DNA from: Saprospiraceae bacterium
GTDB lineage: Bacteria > Bacteroidota > Bacteroidia > Chitinophagales > Saprospiraceae
Length of the DNA: 64,000 bases
Assembly: GCA_028285085.1 (NCBI GenBank)
Contig: JANQQI010000023.1
Coordinates: 1 to 64,000, forward strand
Direction: 5' to 3'
Part shown: positions 43,282-51,597 of the stretch, in pieces
Layout of the letters: every line of letters starts with the position of its first letter
Position numbering within the stretch: position 1 is the first letter of the stretch
Translations under genes and position numbers: made by a program
Notes under the pieces: generated by a model
Databases searched by the model: none
Seen by the model: only the letters and a program-made list of their open reading frames with translations
What the model was told of the DNA's origin: nothing

Positions 43282-44091
43282 TTATTCCAGATCATTATAA
43301 ATTGAGATCAACTTAGCTTCCATTTCGGCCGAGATAAATCCCATAGTACCGTAGAAATTATTTTTAAGCTGTTCGGTATGCGATTTCCATTTTTTAAATC
43401 GACTGTTATTACCAAGAAAATCAACGCTAACTGTTTGATCAATGATGAATGGCTCAATACCCGATAATTGCCAAAATTGATAGCCCATCGGCTTTAATGT
43501 GCCGTTAGGTGTTTCTCCGGGAGCTTTTTCCAAGTGACTATTGCCACACCAAATCAGTAGTTTTGTATCAGCAGGAAGACTATCTAATGCACGGCACAGA
43601 TTTTTAGCTTGTTGTTCTTCTCGCCAATTGCTTTTGTCCATCGAATTATCAAATTTGGGACGTGCTTTTGTGTCTGCTTCGTAGGCGATCAATTGCCAGC
43701 CCAAATCCAGAGCAGCTTGCATAAATTGCCGCATCTCAGGCTGATGTAAGTAGCCTCTGTTTGAAGGCACCTCTGGTAGGCGGCGGTTGGCATTTGCTTT
43801 TTCAGCAAATTCAACGGTCAAGGCTTCCATAGCCAGATGACGAACGCCATGTGCGTGAGCTTTGGACAAAATCAGTTGGCCGATTACTCTGGTCCGAATA
43901 TTTCGCTTTTGGCCGTTATGGGCTTCATTCATCATGACGATTCTGGCATTTTGGAAGGCATGATCCACGATATCTTGTGGATTTAACCACTCAATGGAAT
44001 CCGACACACGGTTTTGACCAGATAAATGAGTAAGCGAAAGGGTTAATGATAGGAAAATGGCGAGGGGAAATCCTTTTGTGAAGTGATGCAT
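43282..44091 (-). CDS. Secreted EreA/ChaN-like (Tiki superfamily) protein
   Basis: The 269-residue protein has a signal peptide (to about residue 25, LSGQN). The hallmark is ARIVMMNEAHNGQKRNIRTRVIGQLILSKAHAHGVRHLAMEAL, the Glu/His-rich first motif of the erythromycin-esterase/ChaN/Tiki superfamily. It is followed by a later LLIWCGNSHLEKAPGE with the conserved Gly-His. The helical insert includes a basic NRRLPEVPSNRGYLHQPEMRQFM. Whether it is an enzyme or binds heme cannot be told. It lies 84 bases upstream of the small Cys protein gene on the same strand; a link is not shown. Confidence 0.78.
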   Translation of the reverse strand: MHHFTKGFPLAIFLSLTLSLTHLSGQNRVSDSIEWLNPQDIVDHAFQNARIVMMNEAHNGQKRNIRTRVIGQLILSKAHAHGVRHLAMEALTVEFAEKANANRRLPEVPSNRGYLHQPEMRQFMQAALDLGWQLIAYEADTKARPKFDNSMDKSNWREEQQAKNLCRALDSLPADTKLLIWCGNSHLEKAPGETPNGTLKPMGYQFWQLSGIEPFIIDQTVSVDFLGNNSRFKKWKSHTEQLKNNFYGTMGFISAEMEAKLISIYNDLE

Positions 44092-44204
44092 TTTGCTTCT
44101 GTTTTGAGAAATGGAGATAACACTTTGTAGCTTATGGAATTGAGCTTCAATAATCGAGAAACTTACGCCTAATGGACTCTTGGTCCTTTAGATGGTTGCA
44201 CCTA

Positions 44205-44966
44205 TCATTCAACTTCTACTTCAAATGTGCCCTTGATGAGACGAGAAGATGGAGGATTGCTCTTACCATCTTCAAAAATGATCGTCTCGTTTAACTCGAG
44301 TGTTAAAGCCCCTTTAAGGGTATCTCCAGGTTGATAAGGAGGACGTTTTTGTAGCACTAAGGCGCTATTCAAATAATCAAATTCAATATCTTGATAGAGA
44401 TAGACATAGCTGGTACGGTAAGTCATTTTATATTTTCCGCCGTAAATGTTCAAGTGGAGTAATTCATAATTTGAAGCACTGAAATCATGAATTTTTAACT
44501 TTAATGTGTCTTCGGAGCGCTTGGCTTCAGCAAAGGGAAGGCGGGATCGATAATTCTTAGCATTCGTTGCCGTCTGATCATCATACGTGTAGCAATGAGC
44601 ATTGTGGTATAATCGAAGCGTATCCTCGGCTTGGATTGTATCACTCATGGTATTTTCGAAATGACCATCCACATGTTTGATCATATACCAAGGATAGCTC
44701 CAATCATCGGCATTTTTTTCGGGCATCTTGAGGTGAGGATCATATTGTACCGTTTTCCAAGACGGATCATGATCGAATGATGTGTCGTCAATGTCTTCAG
44801 TTATTCTCGCCATAAAAACTGCGGTCCTTACCTTATTCTGATAAGTTAGATTGTGCCGAACCAGAATGGTGTGTGTCATTGAAAATAAAAACAGCCCAGT
44901 GACTATAATCGCACTTAGTTTGAGAGATTCAATGATGAAATCACGGATGCGAAATGGACCAAGCAT
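44205..44966 (-). CDS. Membrane-anchored protein of unknown function
   Basis: The 253-residue protein has one N-terminal membrane helix (about 14-34). A large soluble domain is rich in strands and aromatic residues: SWKTVQYDPHL, DDWSYPWYMIKHVDGHF, YELLHLNIYGGKYKMTYRTSYVYLYQDIEFDYLN and DTLKGALTLELNETIIFEDG. The orientation suggests the domain is outside the cytoplasm. No family is recognised. It is 113 bases upstream of the EreA-like gene and 48 downstream of the VOC gene. Confidence 0.6.
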   Translation of the reverse strand: MLGPFRIRDFIIESLKLSAIIVTGLFLFSMTHTILVRHNLTYQNKVRTAVFMARITEDIDDTSFDHDPSWKTVQYDPHLKMPEKNADDWSYPWYMIKHVDGHFENTMSDTIQAEDTLRLYHNAHCYTYDDQTATNAKNYRSRLPFAEAKRSEDTLKLKIHDFSASNYELLHLNIYGGKYKMTYRTSYVYLYQDIEFDYLNSALVLQKRPPYQPGDTLKGALTLELNETIIFEDGKSNPPSSRLIKGTFEVEVE

Positions 44967-45014
44967 AAGAGATTAAACTTACTGATATGGCATGAACATC
45001 AGAGAATATTGACC

Positions 45015-45401
45015 TTATTCACTAGCTTTATTAGTGTGCTGATCAAACAAAATGGCATTGCCGTCAGGATCAACTAACGTAATACTGGCTGGGCCACTTT
45101 CATTTTCGTCGGCCTCTAAATTAAGGGCAATCCCTTGTGCTTTTAGTCGCTTTTGAATATCCCGCACATCTTCAAATTGCGCCAGCGTTTTTGCATCTGC
45201 ATCCCAACCGGGATTGAAGGTGAGGATATTGCCTTCGAACATACCCTGAAATAGGCCGATCAAGGTACTATCGCTTTTCATAATCAAGTAATTCATCTCC
45301 ATACTTCCTGCAAAGACGGTAAAGCCTAGTTGTTCGTAAAAGATTTTTGAAACCTCAAGATCTTTGACACTGAGGCTAACGGAGAAGGCGCCAAGTTTCA
45401 T
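45015..45401 (-). CDS. VOC-family (glyoxalase-like) protein
   Basis: From the Met at 45401 (MKLGAFSVSLSVKDL) the protein has 128 residues; a Met at 45470 adds 23 poor residues. It is a glyoxalase/bleomycin-resistance fold: VKDLEVSKIFYEQLGFTVFAGSMEMNYLIMKSDSTLIGLF, then LEADENESGPASITLVDPDGNAILFDQH. The final VDPDGNAILFDQ is the family's classic end. Metal ligands are only partly canonical. The activity is unknown. Confidence 0.85.
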   Translation of the reverse strand: MKLGAFSVSLSVKDLEVSKIFYEQLGFTVFAGSMEMNYLIMKSDSTLIGLFQGMFEGNILTFNPGWDADAKTLAQFEDVRDIQKRLKAQGIALNLEADENESGPASITLVDPDGNAILFDQHTNKASE

Positions 45402-45604
45402 ATTGGAAAGTGATTTAAAGTGGTGAAAATAGAGAATTTGGATTTGAGATTTTGTCACGACAAAATACACTTTTTGTTACTTAATGAGTTACGTTTTATG
45501 AGGCAAATGTTATAAAGTCTAAGGAGAGGTAAAGATTTTACCACTATTTTTTAACCCTACTAAATTAACGACAAGTGAAGTACAATTACCAAAACTGTCT
45601 GGCT

Positions 45605-46447
45605 ATGAAATTTCCTTTAACTTTTCTATTCAGTTGTTTTCTGATACTGGTCTATGGACAAAATCTACAAATTGTATCTGATCTCGATTGGTTGGTCAGT
45701 GACGATGAGGGGGTTAATTATGATCTAACACCTAAGAATGTATCAGATTGTGTTGATGAAGCTCACATTGATGAGATTTGTGGCCAAGCTTATCCTTCTC
45801 CACAGTTAGCCACGCACTTTGCTGGCTGCGACGATATGGTCCCCATTTGGGGCGTAGCTTCACCTGATAATTGTAGTTTCATTGGAGATATATATTGGTT
45901 TAAAACGACTTTTTCACTGGGGGATGAAGAATTTTCTGGCCTTTTGAGTGCTAATGTCCGTATCCAGGCTGATAATTCATTTGATTTATATTTGAATGAT
46001 GAATTAATTGGAGAATCCAATAACACAGAATGGTTTCAGGTTTTTGAATACTCGCCGATTGATTACTTGGTGGAAGGAGAGAATGAAATTAAGGTGCGAG
46101 TAAACAATCAAAATGGAGGTACTTGCTTCAACTATGCTTTCTTGGCCTTTTGTCTGGATATTACCTACGATGAGGTATTGTCGCTCGATGATCAGTCTTC
46201 AGTAGCACAGCAAATTCAAGTTTTTCCTAATCCCACTGCAGACTTTATTAATGTGAGTAGTCTCGACCCAGTTCATACTATTCGTGATCTTCAAGTTTTC
46301 AATACACTAGGTGAGCTGGTTTACATTCACACTATGACAAATCAATCACAAGTGTCTATTCCAGTAGCAGAATGGGCGAGCAATTTATATATTTTACAGT
46401 TTATGTTGGGCGATCAAATGATCAGATGGCGTGTAATAGTGGATTAG
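45605..46447 (+). CDS. Secreted protein with a T9SS type A sorting domain
   Basis: From the ATG at 45605 (MKFPLTFLFSCFLILVYGQ, signal peptide) the protein has 280 residues. The middle has a galactose-binding-like beta-sandwich: DIYWFKTTFSLGD, LLSANVRIQADNSFDLYLNDELIGESNNTEWFQVFEYSPIDYLVEGENEIKVRVNNQ, a Cys pair and YAFLAFCLDITYDE. The C-terminal 85 residues form a T9SS sorting domain: VFPNPTADFINVSS, LQVFNTLGELVYIH and LYILQFMLGDQMIRWRVIVD. It is exported by the type IX system to the surface. The ligand is unknown. It ends shortly before the lipoprotein gene on the other strand. Confidence 0.85.
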   Translation: MKFPLTFLFSCFLILVYGQNLQIVSDLDWLVSDDEGVNYDLTPKNVSDCVDEAHIDEICGQAYPSPQLATHFAGCDDMVPIWGVASPDNCSFIGDIYWFKTTFSLGDEEFSGLLSANVRIQADNSFDLYLNDELIGESNNTEWFQVFEYSPIDYLVEGENEIKVRVNNQNGGTCFNYAFLAFCLDITYDEVLSLDDQSSVAQQIQVFPNPTADFINVSSLDPVHTIRDLQVFNTLGELVYIHTMTNQSQVSIPVAEWASNLYILQFMLGDQMIRWRVIVD

Positions 46448-46478
46448 AGGAATTAATGTAATGGATGTGCATTTGTTA

Positions 46479-46493
46479 GAAGTTCTAAACTTC
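46479..46493. repeat. Short REP-like hairpin, copy 2
   Basis: GAAGTT, three loop bases CTA, and AACTTC make a 6-base stem, followed by AGTCAACC. A palindrome CCTTAT-TT-ATAAGG follows at 46500-46513. It matches the design of the hairpins at 1221 and 47085. It lies between the convergent genes ending at 46447 and 46534. Confidence 0.5.
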
Positions 46494-46533
46494 AGTCAAC
46501 CTTATTTATAAGGTATCGAATTCCAACAGCTTG

Positions 46534-47031
46534 TTATTTTTTTAAAACAGCTATGTTGTTATCCACTGCTTGTAAATCTTCATTTACACGTACTTTTGAA
46601 AAATCAAATCTCGGGCAATCGCAGGGTTCTTGCTCAACAAACGAAAAGTCAGTTAAGGTATAAGTGCGATTGATATTAGGTAAATAAATGCTGTAAGTAT
46701 ACATTACTTGATCTAATGCCTCGCTGCCCGTTGGCTCAGGCCCAAATAGAATCTCACTTTCTGAGCCAATACTAAGACGATACTCAGCATCCCCTAATGC
46801 TTCGTAAGTTTCGGAGAAAACCGTCAGGTCATTGACTTGATCCTTAACGGTGAGCTGCACCACAGCTAAGTCCTGATCGTTAAAACAATCAGGTTCGGAA
46901 TCCACACAAAATTGAATGGTGAATTGCGCTTGGTCATTGAGATTGGGACGTTGGCAGGGGGGAGGAACGCAACTTTCATCCTGCTTACAGGCGCCAAGAA
47001 ATAGAAGTAGGCAGAGGGTAGCGATTCTCAT
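46534..47031 (-). CDS. Lipoprotein of unknown function
   Basis: From the Met at 47031 (MRIATLCLLLFLGACKQDESC) the protein has 165 residues and lipobox FLGAC; a Met at 47133 would add 34 residues lacking a signal. The sequence has several Cys (CVPPPCQRP, FCVDSEPDCFND, EQEPCDCPRFD), likely disulfides. Strands LAVVQLTVKD and NDLTVFSETYEALG form a beta-sandwich-like core. The family is unknown. Hairpins of the REP-like family lie on both sides (46479 and 47085), which is unusual. Confidence 0.65.
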   Translation of the reverse strand: MRIATLCLLLFLGACKQDESCVPPPCQRPNLNDQAQFTIQFCVDSEPDCFNDQDLAVVQLTVKDQVNDLTVFSETYEALGDAEYRLSIGSESEILFGPEPTGSEALDQVMYTYSIYLPNINRTYTLTDFSFVEQEPCDCPRFDFSKVRVNEDLQAVDNNIAVLKK

Positions 47032-47084
47032 ACTAAGAAGGAAATTTTGTAAAAGATATACAATTTTGTTGGAATAGCGTATGA

Positions 47085-47107
47085 GGTTGCAGTTACAAAC
47101 TGCAACC
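47085..47107. repeat. Short REP-like hairpin, copy 3
   Basis: Ten-base arms GGTTGCAGTT and exact complement, with loop ACA, then AACCTTACTT. It lies about 54 bases before the lipoprotein start at 47031 and 23 bases beyond the LysR stop. Same layout as at 1221-1243. Confidence 0.6.
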
Positions 47108-47129
47108 AACCTTACTTGAGCTTCTGATA

Positions 47130-48026
47130 TCAAGCCAATTCCTGCATAAACTCCTCCTCGAAGGTAGAAATAAAACTATTGATGTAAGACTTGGACAACA
47201 CACTGCGTTTGACGACCAAGTAGTGGGTACGCTTGATGCCATTCGCTCCGATGCGTTTAAAAACCAAGTTGTCGTCCAACTTAAAATGTTTCAGCTGCCA
47301 TTTGGGGGCACACATGAGCCCAAGGTTTGCGGCAACCATGGATAAGGTGATCTCTGTAAACGGGATAGCAGAGATTTTCATGGGCGTAACGTCAATGGCT
47401 CGCAGGCAATGCTCGTAGATGGCCACGCCTTCCAAGGGGAAGGAGTTGATGATCAAATGTACCTTGGCAAATTCGCTGGGCTCGATATAGTCTTTTTCAT
47501 TGAAGAAATGCTCTCGATGAATGACAGCGAAGATCTCATCTGTGCAAACCTCAATGGCGTAGATGTCGTCAGAATTGGGGCGATACGTCATCAAAGCAAT
47601 GTCAATGTCATCAGATTGTAGCTTCGAAATGATTTCGTGGCGGGCGCCGAGCTGGAGATCAATATCAATTTCGGGATACACGATGGCCATCTTTTGCATA
47701 AAGCCAGGAAGCTGTTGGAAAAAGGATTGACACTCTACGGATAGTTTCACTTGACCTTTTGAACCCGTTTTGATATGCTGGATATTGCTGAACCCCTTTT
47801 CGATTGCCTCGAATAACTGATTGGCCAGTTTATAGAGCTCCGCGCCCTCCGGAGTCAGCACCCACTTGTTGCGCTTGCGGTGAAATACTTTAAAGCCTAG
47901 CCGGGCTTCCAATTCACGTAGCTGATGACTCAAGGCAGATTGAGTCAAGAACAAGCGCTCCGAAGAATTGGCGATGCTCCCTTCCTCCGTGATAGTTTTG
48001 ATGAGACGATAGTATTTCAGTTCCAT
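47130..48026 (-). CDS. LysR-family transcriptional regulator
   Basis: From the Met at 48026 (MELKYYRLIKTITEEGSI) the protein has 298 residues, the standard LysR size; a Met at 48410 would add 128 unusual residues. The N-terminal winged helix-turn-helix is clear: ITEEGSIANSSERLFLTQSALSHQLRELEARLGFKVFHRKRNKWVLTPEGAELY. The co-inducer domain follows, with VKLSVECQSFFQQLPGFMQKMAIVYPEIDIDLQLG. A TAnnTTTG box ends directly before the start. The regulator is divergent from the DUF5916 gene by 130 bases, so this gene is its most likely target. Confidence 0.9.
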   Translation of the reverse strand: MELKYYRLIKTITEEGSIANSSERLFLTQSALSHQLRELEARLGFKVFHRKRNKWVLTPEGAELYKLANQLFEAIEKGFSNIQHIKTGSKGQVKLSVECQSFFQQLPGFMQKMAIVYPEIDIDLQLGARHEIISKLQSDDIDIALMTYRPNSDDIYAIEVCTDEIFAVIHREHFFNEKDYIEPSEFAKVHLIINSFPLEGVAIYEHCLRAIDVTPMKISAIPFTEITLSMVAANLGLMCAPKWQLKHFKLDDNLVFKRIGANGIKRTHYLVVKRSVLSKSYINSFISTFEEEFMQELA

Positions 48027-48031
48027 GTTGA

Positions 48032-48039
48032 CAAAGATA
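48032..48039 (-). promoter_or_regulatory. Candidate promoter box of the LysR gene
   Basis: On the minus strand TATCTTTG matches TAnnTTTG and ends 5 bases before the ATG at 48026. Transcription would begin near or at the start codon, giving a leaderless transcript. No clear TTG was seen at the usual upstream distance. Confidence 0.4.
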
Positions 48040-48155
48040 GGGGATTGCGCATAATGGTAAATTGAGAAGATTTCAATTAAGGAACCAAGAATGCTCAATT
48101 TGAAAATTAGTTTCTGGAATAGTTCTCCCGCAGCTTTGCAGAAACAATTTTCATC

Positions 48156-50831
48156 ATGTATACTACCGCATTTTTTTATCGACTGGTTACGACCATTTTT
48201 TCTAGTGTCATTTTTCTTTCCATTGGTACGGCTAGCTTTGGCCAAAATTCGGCTGTGATCCCTAAGCGTTCGACCATATCTACGGATATTTCCGATTTGG
48301 AAAAGCCAGAGATTGATGGTCTTTTGTATGAGGATATCTGGCAGAATGGTTACTGGGAAACCCAGTTTGTACAACGTCAGCCAGAGGAAAATAGCGCACC
48401 TTCGGAGCAAACCGCCTTTAAAATTCTCTTCGACGAGAAGTACTTATACATTGGGATTCGCAATTACGATAGGGCTCCAGAGTTAATCAGTAGTCGGATG
48501 TCTCGGCGAGATGGCCTGGAAGGGAACTGGGTAGAGGTGATTTTAGATTGCAATCACGATTTACGCTCTGCCTTTTCATTAGCCGTGACGGCCGCCGGAG
48601 TGAAGGGAGATAAAGTGATTTCGTTTAATGGGGCTAATGCAGACATCTTTTGGAATCCCATTTGGTACGCCAAGAGTCATATTGATGAGCAAGGATGGAC
48701 GGCTGAAATGAAAATTCCCTTTAGCCAGCTACGTTTTGGGCAAGCAGAGAATAGAATTTGGGGCTTACAAGTGCGCCGTAAATATTTTCGCAACGAGGAG
48801 ACCTCAGTTTGGCAGCGGGTGCCGCTAGATGCCTCGGGCTGGGTCAGTGAATTTGGCGAATTAGAGGGCTTGCAGAATGTGGGTGCGCAAAAGTTATTGG
48901 AGATCCAGCCCTACGTCACGACCTCTCTAGAAACCTTTGCCAAGGAAGCTGACAATCCCTATCGCTCATCTAATATCAAACGCCTCAATGCTGGACTTGA
49001 CGGGAAAATTGGAATCACCAATGATCTGACGCTGGATTTTACGATTAATCCTGATTTTGGTCAAGTCGAGGCCGATCCTTCGGCGATTGCCCTTGATGGC
49101 TTTCAACTATTTTTTGCGGAGCAGCGCCCCTTTTTTGTGGAGAACAAGGAGATTTTTAATTATCAGTTTTCGACACCAGCAATTGGCAGCATTTATAACA
49201 ATGACAATTTATTTTACTCGCGTCGGATCGGAGGACAACCCCACGGTAGTGTTTTTCCCAAGGCGGGCGAGTTTGTGAATATGCCTCAACGTACAACGAT
49301 ACTGGGCGCCGCAAAATTCGGTGGCAAAACGGAAAAAGGGCTATCCATCGGCATTCTCGAAACGGTGACAGCATCGGAATACGCTGAAATTTCTGGTGAT
49401 GCCGAAACACAGCGCGTGCTCGTCGAGCCACTAACCAATTATTTTGTCGGCCGGATTCAAAAAGATCTTAATCAACGGAATACCTACATTGGCGGGATTT
49501 TGACCTCTACCATTCGTAATTTAGACGAGAATCTGGGCGCACTTTTACACAAGAGCGCCACTACCGCTGGTTTGGATTTTTTTCACCAATGGAACAACCG
49601 AAATTATTATCTCGGAGCCAATATCGTAGCCAGTCATGTGCAAGGGACGGAAGCCGCTATTTTACAAACCCAAACCTCCATTCCCCATTTATTCCAAAAA
49701 ACGGATGCAGATCACGTCGAAGTCGATCCTACACGCCAATCCCTTACCGGCACTGGTGGTGACCTCAAGATCGGTAAGGCCGGTAATGGGCATTTTACCT
49801 TCGAAAGTGGTTTGACTTGGCGTTCACCGGAGCTAGAGTTGAATGACCTGGGATTCATGCGTGAAGCCGATGTGATCTTCAATTATACCGGTGTGAATTA
49901 CAATATTTTAAAACCATTTGGTGTCTTTCGCAATGCGTCGATCGGCTATAAGCACTGGATATTTACAGATTTTGGTGGGCAGTTAAATTATATAGATTGG
50001 GACATCGAATTACAGGGTACTTTTCAGAATAACTGGAATGCATATGTGGGCTATTTCTCTCAGCCGCATGTGTACTCTCGCTCTTTTTTGCAAGGCGGGC
50101 CACGTATGAAATTACCAGATCAATATGGTTTTTGGTGGGGCGTGAGCTCAGATCCCCGCAAAAAACTATCGGTAGGTTTTAATGGTTGGACCAAGACGGG
50201 CAATTCCGATAGTTATTATTTGCTGGATAATAGCCTTAATCTCACTTACCAGCCGTTGGACCAATTCAGCCTATCGTTTATTCCTAAATACACGTTGATC
50301 AATCACCGCTTGCAATATATCGCCTCGGCGGAGTCAGCTGCTGGCCCGCGCTTCATCACCGCACGACTAGACCAGCGTACGTTGAGCTTTGCTTTGCGTC
50401 TTAATTATACGATTAGCCCGGATATCACTTTGCAATACTACGGCCAGCCATTTTTATCGACGGGAAAATACGACGACTTCAATGTCGTCCAAACACCCTT
50501 AGCCGACAGTCAGGCGGAGCAACTGGCCTTTTTTGATGGCGAGCAAATAACTTATGCCGCCGTTTCTGACCAATTTTCGATTGATGAAAATAAAGATGGT
50601 ATTACTGATTATACCTTCCAAAATCCTGACTTTAGCTTTGCTCAATTTCAGTCCAATCTAGTGTTTCGCTACGAGTATAAACCCGGATCAGAAATCTTTT
50701 TGGTCTGGTCACAGGGCTTGACCAGTTTCGAAAACCCGCGGAGCCGCTTCATCGATAATATTGAGGGGCAACTATTTAACACACCAGCGATCAATAATTT
50801 TTTACTAAAAATAACTTACCGTTTTTACTAG
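48156..50831 (+). CDS. DUF5916 outer-membrane protein with a CBM9-like N-terminus
   Basis: The 891-residue protein has a signal peptide (about residues 1-30). Residues about 45-240 form a CBM9/DOMON-like carbohydrate-binding fold: KPEIDGLLYEDIWQNGYW, FKILFDEKYLYIGIRNYD, EVILDCNHDLRSAFSLAVTAAG and WTAEMKIPFSQLRFG. The rest is DUF5916, with DLTLDFTINPDFGQVEADP, FFAEQRPFFVENKEIF, many aromatic barrel strands and the end NNFLLKITYRFY. Such proteins sit in the outer membrane and are thought to handle glycans or other ligands; the ligand is unknown. LysR control is inferred from the divergent layout. Confidence 0.88.
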   Translation: MYTTAFFYRLVTTIFSSVIFLSIGTASFGQNSAVIPKRSTISTDISDLEKPEIDGLLYEDIWQNGYWETQFVQRQPEENSAPSEQTAFKILFDEKYLYIGIRNYDRAPELISSRMSRRDGLEGNWVEVILDCNHDLRSAFSLAVTAAGVKGDKVISFNGANADIFWNPIWYAKSHIDEQGWTAEMKIPFSQLRFGQAENRIWGLQVRRKYFRNEETSVWQRVPLDASGWVSEFGELEGLQNVGAQKLLEIQPYVTTSLETFAKEADNPYRSSNIKRLNAGLDGKIGITNDLTLDFTINPDFGQVEADPSAIALDGFQLFFAEQRPFFVENKEIFNYQFSTPAIGSIYNNDNLFYSRRIGGQPHGSVFPKAGEFVNMPQRTTILGAAKFGGKTEKGLSIGILETVTASEYAEISGDAETQRVLVEPLTNYFVGRIQKDLNQRNTYIGGILTSTIRNLDENLGALLHKSATTAGLDFFHQWNNRNYYLGANIVASHVQGTEAAILQTQTSIPHLFQKTDADHVEVDPTRQSLTGTGGDLKIGKAGNGHFTFESGLTWRSPELELNDLGFMREADVIFNYTGVNYNILKPFGVFRNASIGYKHWIFTDFGGQLNYIDWDIELQGTFQNNWNAYVGYFSQPHVYSRSFLQGGPRMKLPDQYGFWWGVSSDPRKKLSVGFNGWTKTGNSDSYYLLDNSLNLTYQPLDQFSLSFIPKYTLINHRLQYIASAESAAGPRFITARLDQRTLSFALRLNYTISPDITLQYYGQPFLSTGKYDDFNVVQTPLADSQAEQLAFFDGEQITYAAVSDQFSIDENKDGITDYTFQNPDFSFAQFQSNLVFRYEYKPGSEIFLVWSQGLTSFENPRSRFIDNIEGQLFNTPAINNFLLKITYRFY

Positions 50832-50846
50832 TGAGTCGAATTGATG

Positions 50847-50875
50847 AAGGCAGACCTTAATACTAGGTCTGTCTT
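50847..50875 (+). terminator. Rho-independent terminator after the DUF5916 gene
   Basis: Near-perfect 11-base arms (AAGGCAGACCT and AGGTCTGTCTT, one mismatch) surround a 7-base loop, and TTTTT follows within the right arm's tail. It lies 16 bases past the stop. Confidence 0.8.
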
Positions 50876-51036
50876 TTTAGACTTCGAACTGATTAAGAAT
50901 AGGTCTCCTTTTTCTAAAAAACCCACTTGTTATTGTATTGTTAAGTATTGTGTAAGTAGTTTGTTTTTATAATTAATATTGACAATTTAGGGTATCACTT
51001 GAAAAGCCAGTACATAAACCTAAATTCTTGTTTGTT

Positions 51037-51501
51037 ATGAAAAAGACCATTCTACCCTTACTTCTTCTCTGTACCATTACATTTTCTAACTCTTGCGATG
51101 AGGACGGCTCACTTGATTTAGAATGCATTGCTGATCTTGCGGTTACGGCGCTGGAAGCTCCGGCTAGTGTGATTGCTGGTGATGTTGTAGATATTATTTG
51201 TACGATTAGAAATTTTATAACTGATGTCGATCGTTGTGGCGATGCTGAGGAAGGCTTCGTTAGCGTAACTTGTGGATATAGTCCCACCCCTAAGAATTCC
51301 TTTAGCGAGTATGACCCAATCGAAAGTTATACCCTGCCATTAGCTGCGATCAGCGAAGGGGCCGTGGTAATTGATCCCGAAACGATGAAAATGCCAACGA
51401 ATCTTGGCCCGGGCTCTTATGCAATGCGGGTTAGTGCAGAATCTCCAAATGATGATAACCCGGGAAATAATGCTTTTGCGGTGCGAGTGGAAGCAAATTA
51501 A
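51037..51501 (+). CDS. Lipoprotein with a CARDB-like domain
   Basis: From the ATG at 51037 (MKKTILPLLLLCTITFSNSC) the protein has 154 residues and a lipoprotein Cys20 followed by Asp/Glu. The body is one beta-sandwich: DLAVTALEAPASVIAGDVVDIICTIRNF, ESYTLPLAAISEGAVVIDPETMKMP and GSYAMRVSAESPNDDNPGNNAFAVRVEA. The opening DLxVTxLxAP and the DDNPGNN end are typical CARDB/adhesion-like modules. Extra Cys (CIAD, CTIRN, RCGD, VTCGY) could form two disulfides. Function is unknown, likely surface contact. Confidence 0.75.
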   Translation: MKKTILPLLLLCTITFSNSCDEDGSLDLECIADLAVTALEAPASVIAGDVVDIICTIRNFITDVDRCGDAEEGFVSVTCGYSPTPKNSFSEYDPIESYTLPLAAISEGAVVIDPETMKMPTNLGPGSYAMRVSAESPNDDNPGNNAFAVRVEAN

Positions 51502-51566
51502 TGCCAACTGCCATTAAAACGATATTTTGAAAATGAACATTGCTAGAGAAAATCAATAGCAAAATT

Positions 51567-51591
51567 AAGGGGAGGGAATAACCCTCCCCTT
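51567..51591. terminator. Bidirectional terminator between convergent genes
   Basis: Perfect 10-base arms (AAGGGGAGGG and its complement) with a 5-base loop, followed by TGTTTATTTA. It sits between the lipoprotein gene (ends 51501) and the minus-strand gene (ends 51598) and is GC-rich. Confidence 0.85.
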
Positions 51592-51597
51592 GTTTAT

